From Mercenaria mercenaria (taxonomy: Eukaryota; Mollusca; Bivalvia; Venerida; Veneridae): a stretch of 64,000 bases of DNA. The number at the start of each line of letters is the position of its first letter. Within the stretch, counting starts at the first letter, position 1. Both the position numbers and the translations under genes were made by a program. Location: positions 72,012,001 through 72,076,000 of the forward strand of contig NC_069371.1 in the NCBI RefSeq assembly GCF_021730395.1, written 5' to 3'. Below are positions 12,481-23,019 of the stretch, piece by piece. Below the pieces are notes generated by a model. That model searched no databases. It had not been told where the DNA came from and was given only the letters and a program-made list of their open reading frames with translations.

Positions 12481-12999
12481 GCTAACCCAACCGTATCCCG
12501 ATCCCTTCCCCCTTCTAAAAAAGGAATGTGGCCAATATTAAAAGGGAACCACAAAATGGATACAGCAGGTGCTCGCAACAGACGTTTATTTACCCTTATC
12601 GGTACGTTTATTGACCATTCTGGCATAAATCCATAAATGTTTGCCTTATTTGTCACAGGAACGAAGTTCTTACATAGAAAATTTTCGGCTTATATGGAAA
12701 GTGAAATTGGAAAAAAACGTGTAATGGAAAATATGAATCAGACAGAAATTGTGTCTTATTCTGTTTATTTATTTATTTTTTTATTATTTTTTTTGGACGA
12801 GTATACATGAACGTAAAAAATGTTCACACTGCTTTTGTTTGTTTTCAATCTGTTAACCATCTGGCAATCATACCCAGCATACCAGTATGATAGACATACA
12901 TTACAGAAATTTTATAATGACGAAAGCTGCATAAATGAGGTATGGACTGATGTGATATTGACAAAGCGTTCAAATAGAATGTGATACTGGCCATGCAAC

Positions 13000-13145
13000 G
13001 ATATCGTATCGATATAACCTGGCCGTAGCATGAGTTTATATCGATAAAAACGAGCATATGGTGAAGTTGAATTAATCTAGGCCATATCATTCGTGTTGTA
13101 TCGATACAGTCTGACCAGGTTGTGTTGTTATATCGATATAACACA
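13000..13145. repeat. Short TATCGATA minisatellite, paralogous to 5249-5781
   Basis: About four or five decayed units carrying TATCGATATAACC or close variants. It sits downstream of MRH copy 1 as the larger array sits downstream of copy 2. Confidence 0.7.
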
Positions 13146-13555
13146 GTCATATCCTAATATTATATAGCTATAAGCTAAACTTCAATCTTAGAGGATGACA
13201 TGAAAATCATGAACTAAACAGAAAAAACATATCTTGGTGCCGTATCAATATAATATAAAATTCAATCCCAGATAATAAAATGAAAAACATGAATTAAGAT
13301 AACATATTTGTGAATACATTAATCTAAGTGGCATGAAAACATCGTTTAATCAACATAAACAGTTCTAAGAAAAGTATGTAATATTTAGGCAACGTATGTA
13401 CAAGTGGTTAAAATATAGACGAATGTGTAATGTCTAACCCACCGCCAACGTCACGCGCCTTAAAATATCAGATATACATGTATGTAAACCTATAAACTCG
13501 TATGTGATAACATAACTATTGTGCTACTGTGAACAAAAATTACAAAAGATTTCTG

Positions 13556-16500
13556 TCATATTTTGGAGTAGTCACCTTTCTTGTAGATACAAACACATCC
13601 GTCCTGAAAATGAAATAAAAAGAACAAAATGAGTATTACAAAATTATTTTGTAATTGTACGGCCCCATACAAGACTATTATAGACAATGCATAAATTATA
13701 TTATACAAAACATGTCAAATCTTTTGTGAGGGATGCATGTCCAAAGTTGTCTATGTGCCCTGATCATAGATCAAAAAGGTCTTGCAATAATAACTAACCT
13801 TATTAAATGTTTAAAAAATGTTACGTCACCAGTATTTCCTTTCTTGTTAAAACATTTGGTAGGATCTGCTTTCGGTTTAAGAACAAACTTTATGGAGAAA
13901 CTGACGCATAAGCTGTCAAAAAGATGCGACAATTCGTCTTTTGAGATATATCCCATAAGAAATCCCATAATTTAAAAACAAAATATCTTACAGTAAATTC
14001 ACTTACTTTTATCAATGAAGGTAGTGCAAACCAGAAAGCTGTGTTAGGGATTAATTCTTTCCCAGATTCCTTGTAAACAAACTTCTTCACGATAAGGCCT
14101 ACTATGAGATATGCACCAAGAATTGAAAATGCTCTGAAATAAGAAAGATTACGTATAATGATTTGATAATACTATTAGGTTATTTAACATTGTTCTGTAC
14201 AATACGGAGATATATTTGGACGAGTACCCAGCTGAGAAAACCATATTGGACGAGCCGCTAGGCGAGTTCAATATGGTTTTCTCAGCTGGGTACGAGTCCA
14301 AATATATCTCGTATTGTACAGTGCAATGTTAAATAACCTTTTTATTCTATATCTATTTTATCTTACTATAATAATAGTTTAAATTAAAAATGTTTCACTG
14401 AATATTGTATTCCTGCCTTTTCTAGTTTCTCCCAGCTTGGTACGAGTGCAAATATATATTATACAGAACAATGTTAGATCTTAAATAACCCTTTTATTCT
14501 ATATTTATTTCACTTCATACGTAATTCATTGAATGTTGTTTTTTCTGCGTATCATCATTAAAAAAAGTATATGGTGCAACCTCCCTACAACAGCCATTTG
14601 GCGATTTGGGTGATAATAATACTTGGCCGAGATATTATGCCCACAAATACTGTCTGCAAGTTTGGTGAAGATCTGATGAAAACTGTTCGAATTAAAAGCG
14701 CGGACAAGGCTAAATTCCCCGTTTTTCGAGTAATTAAAGGACTATAATCAAAGAGTGTCTGGTACAATTTGGGTGGTTATCGAAACTGGCCGAGATGTAA
14801 TGCCCACAAACTTTGTCAGCAAGTTTGTTGAAGATCCCAGGAAAACTGAATTATAGAGCAGACATGTTTTGGATGCTGACCGCCCGTCCGTTGCCATTCA
14901 TAATCTTCTCCATTTTGTTTCTTAACCGTTAAATAAAAACTGCTGAGGTAGCTATTCAGACAGTCAGGACTGATACCAATTTCTAGGTTTCGTCCGGAAC
15001 GTCTTCTTTAAGCGACTTTTCAAATATTCCAACATCTGATGATCCTTTTTACTGTATTTTTAAGTTTTTGATTATTAACGAACGTTTTAATATCTACATC
15101 AGATAGCATTGTTATCCCTTGAATCGTTCTTGTGTGTTGTAAACAAAAAAACTCAAATTAAATCAAGATTTCAAGACGCATAATCAAACTCTGTACATAG
15201 AGCGCCTACTTCATCCGATTTACATTCGGAACATTTTCACGCGTTTCGGGCTTTATCGTATGTTTAACATGGGACTGCTGAACCGTCCAAATACAGAAAA
15301 TACAGGATTTTTTGTACGCGCGTGCGTCCAAATACAGAAAATATAGGATTTTTGTACGCACGTGCATCCAAATACCGTAATATATTGTACGGTCACGTGT
15401 TGCAAATGAACGTTCGCGATTGGTTAGATAAAATAGGTATAGAATAATATGAAATATAATAATTTTGTGTTGCATCAGAAAATCTGTATATAAAGAACTG
15501 AAAATGTTATGTAATGTGTCTGTCTAAACAGAAAAGCTAACAGCCAAGAATTGAAAATGCTGTGTCGCATAAGCTAGACAAAAGTAGGACCACGCGTCGA
15601 AGAAACCACTAAAGGTTTCATCATATTTACAATTTCCTTCGTTCCAATCATTACGATGTTGAACGTCCGTAGCCGAGTGGTTAATGCCACTGACTTAGAA
15701 AAAAACCTCTTGAGCCTTACTGATGTGGGTTCGAAACATAATTCAACCATATGAGGAAACCATCAGCTGTCTTAAGGAAAGGCACATGCTTTACTCATCG
15801 GGTACCCACTTTTGTCTAAAACAATGCTAGAATTAGGACCTGGGCCCGGTTGTTCGAAACTTTAATCGGCTGTTAATCTAACCGCCAATTAAATTTTGAT
15901 TCAAAATACTAGACTTGATGGGACACACTAGTACGATGTTTTGATTCATTGTAAAGATTTTTCAGTGTTCATAATTCATACCTCATACATTTGTTTTTCT
16001 AAGTGTTCCGAAATGTCGAAAAATAACCCAAAAGTTAACCAACCGTTAGCTTAATCGCCTGTTAAAGTTTCGAACAACTGGGCCCTGGGGGTCTTCCCCT
16101 ACCGTTAAAACCCAGAAAAGTTGCCATTATGACTTAAGGATAACATGGTGTAATAGCCATATTTCATATCTTGTAACTGGATGGTAATATTTAAATGAAA
16201 TTTGGTCACTTTAAAGACATTCAAAATTAAAAACTTTTCACCGAGAGACTTTTCGAATTTATCATTTTTAGGGAAGATAATCGGTATTGAAGTTAACATT
16301 GATGCCTATGGGAAATATATAATTTCTTTGATTATGAGAGTCTGAACTTGATTTTCGAGAAAAGCTGCATTATATGATTCTGATACAAATATCAAAAGAA
16401 ATATAAAATTCCCCGTGGGGAAAAAGAGAAAATCATTTCGTTTCTAGTTTTCATGGGAGATAACTCATGAAAAACTAAAATTATCAGGGGAGGTAATTTA

Positions 16501-18593
16501 AAGGAAATTTTTGAGAACTTCTGTTTATGCACCTTATTTCTGTCGTTTGACATTTTTAAAGCTTAAATCATCAAGTTGTAGGTACGCTTTTGGTGAAATT
16601 GAGGCCTATTACACCATGTTATCTTTAATACCGGTATGACTGTAGGGTATACCGTAGTAAAACAAAAGTACTATATAATATGTTCTATATAAAATTAGCA
16701 ATCTTCTGTAGTTTGCTGTTTTCCAAATTGTATATTTATCAATTGAGCATGGCTAAACACTATCTAAGGTAACGGTATCATTGTAACATGAGAAGAAACA
16801 AACACACAAAATTTCGAGTCCTTCCAAGCTAAAAATAACCATGGAAAATGTGCCATCAAAATATATTTGTGATGGTGAAACTAAAAATAATCCAAATATT
16901 TTGAATATTAAAAAAACACCTGTTATCACTCTTTTCTTTCATTTGAATTTGATTATTTATCAAGTATTTGAAGAGAAATTGACGAAAACACTTTTTTAAG
17001 GCTGGATGACTCTTGTATCATTAAGTAGAAACAGACAGAGCCAATGTTTTGCAAACAACTAAACCTACATGATAAGCAGTATAGAACCGCCGCTCAGACC
17101 TGATCCGCTTGAACCATTTCCAAAACAACACTCTGGAGACACGAGTACAAATCTCTGAAGTAGAAAAATAAATCAGTTTAGCGACACTGCTCGACAAGTC
17201 CGATTGGACTAACGTTTTGTACGAAAATAAACATTTAAAATATATTTTAACGTGACTACAATCATTCTACACAAAGTTAGGCAAATTATTTTGGCCTAAC
17301 CATAAACCATTCCAGCAATATTGTCTGTGATTTTCAATATCTATAACCAAATTTAATGACAGCAACAATTTGATGCCCTCTCAGATTTTGCAGTTTACAA
17401 AGGCAATATTCTAACTTGACAATGTCAAACACCATTTGCCTGCAAATGTCCAAATCTGTCATTACTTACATAAGTGGGTGGGGTATTTGTTATTTCACCA
17501 AGTGAATCGAATGCCGTATTCGAATCTTGATCGTTGCACACAAGAATAACCTCTGTTTGTCTGCAAAGTAATACTGTAAGTACAACTGTAGAAAACACAT
17601 GAATCTGTCATATAAGGCGTAAAAAAAATTGTTTGTTTCCGGTATCCCGACCTACCCTAAATTTTTGGCCCGACCCTAAATGTTTTAATGGCCTTGGAGA
17701 ATTTTTTTTCCAACTTTTTAACAAAAAATTGCAAATCTACACTTTTTATGCTTTAAATATGCTCAGTGATGTTAAAAATCAACTTATTGATGCTCTAAAG
17801 GCATAACCCCCTCGTTTGTATTCATTTTTCGACACAAATATATTTTCTGAAAAGTCTCCATTAATAAAAAAAATCCAAAAAAAAAAAAATCCCGATCTAC
17901 CTACCCTAATTTTTTTAGCATGTTACCGGAAACAAAGATTTTTTTAGGCCTAATTAATCCAGATTATCGTTCATTTTTGTATCTTTCTATAACTCTTAGT
18001 TATGGTGTTTAAACTAATACATAGAGAAAGGCAGAAACAAATGTGTATCTTGCAGCTTCAATATTAGGGAATTTTCCCATCCTTTAATTTCATTATTTAT
18101 TAGACAAATAGTTACTGTAATATTCACGTTTTCCAGAATTTTCGTTCATGGACTGCCGTTTTTTTTTGTATATGTACTGTTAAATATTCACTAGTGTCTA
18201 GAATTCGAGTGTCTCATTGTTCGTATAAATAAAACCAACGCGAACATTATACAGTCAAATGTGAAGAATAAGCTTCGAAAGGTGGATTCTTTCCAAAATC
18301 AACAAGAGTGCAAGAATGTCACAATATACGCCCGTCACAGCAAATTTCTTTACTCTAGCACCTGTATTTGCAAATGGAATTTTAACTTTGTGGTTGCTTA
18401 GTAGTAACTAAGTGTTTTGTTTTTCTAAGTCCACAAAAAAACTCCATACCAGGTAGAGATACCTTCAAATACACCTAAAATTGGAAAGTAACATCTATGT
18501 TGTACCACAGAAAAGTGGTCTTGGTTTTTCCCTACGGTCAATTATAAAAAAAGTTACAATATAAGTTATTTATAGTAACAACTAAGGGAAGTT

Positions 18594-18639
<46 letters not shown>

Positions 18640-21600
18640 AAAAAAAAATTGTAAGTCCTCACAAAAATCTTTACCAGGTAGAGACTGGTCAAAATACACC
18701 TCAAAATTGGATGTAGCATGCATATTGTACTACAGAAAAGTGGTCTCGATTTTTCCCTATGACTAGTAATGAAAAAGTTACAATATAAGCTATTTATAGT
18801 AACAACAAAGGGAAGTAATTCGAAAGAAGGGAACTGCGCATGACACTTCGTCTCATGATGGTGTATAATTGTGTCAAGTTACATCAAAATCCCTCCATGC
18901 ATGAAGAAGAAATGCTTCGGACAAAGTCATTCTTGTATCTGACCTTTGGCCTCTAAGTGTGACCTTGACCTTAGACCTAGGGACCTGGTTCTTGTGCATG
19001 ACACTACGTCTCGTGGTGGTGAACATTTGTGCCAAGTTATATCAAAATCCCTCTATGCATGAAGAAGACATGCTCTGGACAAGGTTTTCATTCTTGTATC
19101 CTTTGACCTCTAAGTGTGACCTTGACCTTAGACCTAGAGACCTGGTTCTTGCGCATGACACTCCGCCTCATGGTGGTGAACATTTGTGCCAAGTTATATC
19201 AAAATCCCTCTATGCATGAAGAAGACATGCTCTGGACAAGGTTTTCATTCTTGTATCCTTTGACCTCTAAGTGTGACCTTGACCTTAGACCTAGAGACCT
19301 GGTTCTTGCGCATGACACTCCGCCTCATGGTGGTGAACATTTGTGCCAAGTTATATCAAAATCCCTCTATGCATGAAGAAGAAATGCTCCGGACAAAGTT
19401 TTCATTCTTGTATCCTTTGACCTCTAAGTGTGACCTTGACCTTAGACCTAGGGACCTGGTTCTTGCGCATGACACTCCTTCTCATGATGATGAACAATTG
19501 TGCCAACTTTCATCAAAATCCCTCTATGCATGAAGAAGATATGCTCCGGACAAAGTCAATCTTGAATTTGACCTTTGACCTCTAAGTGTGACCTTGACCT
19601 TAGACCTAGGGACCTGGTTCTTGCGCATGACACTCCGTCTCATGATGGTGAACAACTGTGCCAAGTTTCATCAAAATCCCTTCATGCATGTAGAAGATAT
19701 GCTCCGGACAAGGTCTGTGGACGCCGCCCGCCCGCCCGCCCGCCCGCCCGCCAGGGGCGTTCCCATAATACGTCCCGTTTTTCAAACGGGCGTATAAAAA
19801 TGACTAACATTGCCCATGTTCACAAAACAATTGAATTAACGTGATTTCACTATATAACTTCAAGATTAAGTCCCAGGCGCAACTTGCCTTCAATTCTGAA
19901 TAGCCACTTTAAAATAGATCTTGTTTTTGTTCTTGACAATTTTAAACATACACTCATATAAATATAATTGACAAATAAAATGACAAATATAAGGTTTCAT
20001 TCTAAAATCAGTTGATATACACTGAAACGAAACTTGGTGTAGTTACGGCAACAGGGGGCAAATGGGTATATTTTCTCTTTTTAGTTGACCATTTACAGTG
20101 CTTCTTTGCCTGATTCTGAAACCACGTATAAAATCTAAAACAATATAGACAGTAATAAGTACTAGTAAGTCTAAGAAATTCTTAATGCGTGTAATGTCAC
20201 TTATTTCAGCTTACACTTAAACACTGCCGGAAAAAATCCACAGAAACCAAAAGTACGTTAAATGAAATTGTCTCATCTTTTATTTATTCGTTTATAAAAT
20301 AAAACTGAATTTCCAGCCAAACAAATCAAAGCAAATCGATAATCGATAGTAGTCAGGTACACATTCAAACAGCCTGCTGTACCGATGACGGGAAGTAACA
20401 CTGTTGGAGTTGACACACATTGCAGATATGTTTACCTCTCTTACGAGTACAGAAAACATAACCCTATCCTTATGAACTTGTCGGGCAGTATCATTAACTG
20501 TTAACAGGGGTGTTTACAAAAAGATATTGACTGAATGGCGAACAACGTTGATCTTGATCAGACTGCAGGGATGTGAAGGCTGATCTTGATCTTCAATCGT
20601 CGCAAAGACAGGATCAACCGAGTCCAGCATGATAAGGGATGAGCATAAGGCGTAAAAAATTGTTTGTTTCCAGTATCCCGACCTATCCTTAATTTTTGGC
20701 CCGGCCCTTAATGTTTTTATGGCATTGGAGATTTTTTTTCAACTTTATAACACAAAGTTGTAAAACTGTAACTTTTATGCTTTAAACATGGTCAGTGATG
20801 TAGAAATCAACTTTCTGATGCTCTAACGGCATAACACCCTTTCTGACACAAAATAATTTCCGAAAAGTCTCACTTCATAAAAAAAATTCACGCCCCATCA
20901 AAAAAAATTCCGACCTAGATCTGTCTATCCTATTTTAGCATGTTACCGGAAACAAAGATTTTTTTGGCCTTATGTCTTTGAAACAAATGTTCTATAAACT
21001 CATAATTAGGTTATACCATATATGCAACTGCTACATGAATAGTATATGAGGAATGATTACCTTACAGCATCACCTGACGTATATTTTGCAATAACAACAT
21101 CCGTGTCCAACTGCAGTCCTACATTGTTGGCATTTTCTGTGTAAAACGTCACTGAATCTTGTGTCCCTGTATCATAGAACTGGAACGTGCCTACATCGCC
21201 GATAATCTGGCACGCCTAACGAAACAAAGTTGAGGTTGAAACATTATTACTGAACTTGAAGACATTCAAGCCAGTTTAAAACACTTTATTGACAAAGTAC
21301 ATGTAGTCCGTGCAAGCACTTCTTGATAATTTATATGGAAATGACCCGTCTGGTTCAATCAAGAGACGAAGTCAAATGCTCTCAGTGTGGATTGGACCAA
21401 ACTTTGTGACATTTCATTTCTTAAGCATTTTCTCTTCAAAATAAGCTGAGCAATTGTCAGCTTAGCACTAAGTACTGGTACAAATATTTTGATAAATGAT
21501 TCGGTTGCCAGAAGCGTCTTATATAGATCTAATATAGATAATGTACACATTCGCACATGGCACAAGAAGGAAATAAAGTGTGGTAAATCAGACGATAAAC

Positions 21601-22260
21601 CACGCGAGGACCGGGTTTACTTTCGAACTGAGACGTCTGCCCGCAGTAGGATTAAACTCACGACCACATCATGCCTGAAATATGTTCAATTTATAAATAC
21701 ATACGGCGACATCGTAGCAAAAGTCTGCAAAGGCTCCGGGATCAGTCTCCGTAAAAGGGTCACAGGGGTTATAGGAGTATTTCATCTGGTCCAAGGCAAG
21801 AACATCTTTATATCTTAAATATAGACAAAAATGTATAAAATTTGTATACATGATAAAATGCGATATTGAAAACTATTGGTACTAATTATGTCTATATATT
21901 TGAAAGTACTCGAGTTTCTGTTGAATACTGAAATAAAAATAAAAAAAATATTTTGAAGCAAGTTATTTTGAAATAAACAGTTTTATAAGCCTTGCTGTAA
22001 ATGATGTAATTGTTCGTTTGTTTTCAAAATATACATTCTGTGGAGATATTGTCTGGCAATGAAGAAAAAATATTTCAGTCACATATAAAATTTAATATTA
22101 TGTGTACCAACCTTGGTCCATTGGTAGTTCCAAGCGCCTTTAGATCAACGATTCCTTGAGAGCATTCACACGAGCATGATGACTTCCGTTTACATGACTC
22201 AGCGTTCACGGTTCCGAATAAAATATATGCATTTAAAAATCCGACAAATAAATATTTCAT
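13556..22260 (-). CDS. MRH / CD-M6PR-like type I membrane protein, copy 1 (intact)
   Basis: Exons on the minus strand: 22260-22112, 21813-21705, 21215-21061, 17560-17470, 17154-17069, 14133-14007 and 13603-13556, with phases 2,0,2,0,2,0 and 254 aa. A signal peptide (about residues 1-20) is followed by the Cys-rich ESCKRKSSCSCECSQ. The lumenal MRH-like region shows YNPCDPF, ACQIIG, YTSGDAVRQTEVILVCND and SPECC. LSGGSILLI then leads into one helix (AFSILGAYLIVGLIV) and a basic stop-transfer. The tail ESGKELIPNTAFWFALPSLI then DGCVCIYKK parallels the FPHLAFW...DGCDF stretch of cation-dependent M6PR, but the protein ends at YSKI with no acidic dileucine. In that family such proteins sort glycoprotein cargo between Golgi and endosomes; ligand binding here is unproven. 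An in-frame ATG five codons upstream (22275) is an alternative start. The paralogue supports 22260. Confidence 0.82.
14177..14339. mobile_element. Foldback MITE, near-perfect hairpin
   Basis: Arms of about 75 bp from AGGTTATTTAACATTG to the inverse at 14339 pair almost throughout. They include ACAATACGGAGATATATTTGG and TACCCAGCTGAGAAAACC, and the loop is short. It lies in intron 5 of MRH copy 1. A right-arm fragment occurs at about 14431-14495. The diverged copy at 3859-3978 is the same family. Confidence 0.8.
15490..15565 (-). repeat. Relics of the exon-6 5' edge in intron 5 of MRH copy 1
   Basis: On the minus strand this stretch carries two decayed copies of the block GCATTTTCAATTCTTGGC that opens exon 6. 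Copy 2 has the matching pair at 7541-7610, beside its real exon 6. The relics therefore predate the tandem duplication. In copy 1 they were later separated from exon 6 by about 1.3 kb of inserted sequence. Confidence 0.6.
15661..15830 (+). mobile_element. tRNA-Leu/Ser-like SINE head
   Basis: GTCCGTAGCCGAGTGGTTAA resembles an A box of a class II tRNA. GTGGGTTCGAAAC about 55 bp later is a B box. The acceptor ends do not pair as a functional tRNA would, so I call it a SINE head; the 3' limit is uncertain. Confidence 0.5.
15842..16085. mobile_element. MITE with GGGCCCGGTTGTTCGAAAC ends
   Basis: Terminal inverted repeats GGGCCCGGTTGTTCGAAACT and its inverse AGTTTCGAACAACTGGGCCC bound about 244 bp of non-coding sequence in intron 5 of MRH copy 1. 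Confidence 0.8.
16134..16628. mobile_element. MITE of about 490 bp with TTAA at both ends
   Basis: The left end TTAAGGATAACATGGTGTAA and right end TTACACCATGTTATCTTTAA are inverted repeats, each bounded by TTAA. A TTAA target would suggest a piggyBac-like source; that is inference. It lies in intron 5 of MRH copy 1, close behind the previous MITE. Confidence 0.75.
17614..17952. mobile_element. MITE, AAGGCGTAAAAAAA / TTTCCGGTA family, copy a
   Basis: Inverted ends run through TTGTTTGTTTCCGGTA on the left and TACCGGAAACAAAGATTTTT on the right. The interior repeats CCCGACCTACCCTAA-type strings. A second copy lies in the same intron at 20647-20971. Confidence 0.75.
18301..19798 (+). mobile_element. 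Helitron-like (HINE/pearl-type) element with 157-bp tandem core
   Basis: Begins near AACAAGAGTGCAAGAATGTC and passes through a long poly-A tract (18601-18648). It then carries about five units of 157 bp with GTGACCTTGACCTTAGACCT and CTATGCATGAAGAAGA. A (CCCG)n microsatellite follows, and the element ends in a hairpin CCCGTTTTTCAAACGGG. Internal tandem repeats plus a microsatellite plus a terminal hairpin is the known layout of non-autonomous Helentrons in bivalves. The serial 86-codon open frames are the repeat itself. It lies in intron 3 of MRH copy 1. Confidence 0.7.
20647..20971. mobile_element. MITE, AAGGCGTAAAAAAA / TTTCCGGTA family, copy b
   Basis: Same ends and interior strings as 17614-17952, about 3 kb away in the same intron and orientation. 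Confidence 0.75.
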
Positions 22261-23019
22261 GATCAATTTGTCCATAAATTGGTAAGTATTATATGTATGT
22301 ATATGTTGATACACTACCCATTATTTCATATGATTATACTATATAAACACAGATAACATGGTTATTACAAGTGATTCAAACTGATACGAATTAAACTGGA
22401 CTAGATTATCTAGATTTAAAATGCACCCTAGGTATATATCGCTATGTACAAGTGTTATACTTGGGGAAAAAATTATATAAAAGTGGTGGATTTCTTCATT
22501 TTGGTGGAAATTAAGTGGAATTTGCCAAAACAGCTAGAAGAGCAGTGTCATTTAAGCTGCATGCAAATAGATTTGTCATTAAAATTTTGTTGAAAATTAG
22601 AAAAGGAATTCTTTAGTTAGTAGGCCTATTTGCAATAGACAGAAATTTTAAAGTAATTTCGAGCGTTTTATGAGTTTTTGTACACATTTTTGCGCAATAA
22701 CACATTAACAAATAAAAGATGAAGAAACTTTCAAAAACCGTTACTCAAACTATTGAAATTTAAACAACATATAAGGAATGCAGCTGCCTTTTGTATAAAA
22801 TGTATCAATCTAATCAATACTGATTTATCATTAAATCAGTTACTCTCTGTTTTCTTCCTTCAAATTTTGAAATCCATCTAGAGACAAGTTTAATCCCCGA
22901 CGAAACAGAAATGTCGCTGTTCTCAAAGTAGAACTTGTGGAATAAACGACAAAAGTTGCAGCGTGTACATGAAGTGATTATTTATGTGCTTGAGTTTGCA
23001 AAGGAAGACATTAACTAAA
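22261..23019. promoter_or_regulatory. Shared upstream region of divergent MRH copies 1 and 3
   Basis: About 760 bp separates the two start codons, which point away from each other. It contains TATATAAAAG near 22475 and TATAAAA at 22794-22800, either of which could serve copy 3. No other motif stands out. A common promoter is inferred from geometry only. Confidence 0.4.

Larger units (their letters stand above)
11517..13555. other. Spacer between MRH copies 1 and 2
   Basis: Holds an old SINE (about 12215-12480) and a short TATCGATA array (13000-13145). A further block, GGCAACGTATGTACAAGTGG at 13388, also occurs at 6114 behind copy 2. That shared block marks the 3' flank as part of the tandem duplication. 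No gene was seen. Confidence 0.6.

Noticed and set aside
12157-12656. Two overlapping minus-strand open frames of 74 and 147 codons
   Set aside because: They run antisense through a decayed SINE (12215-12480), and the longer one starts with GTG. No domain-like pattern was seen.
18959-19844. A series of 86-codon open frames in tandem
   Set aside because: They recur every 157 bp with the tandem repeat of a Helitron-like element, so they are not genes.
21489-21818. 109-codon plus-strand frame
   Set aside because: It is antisense to exon 2 of MRH copy 1, whose exon is well supported.
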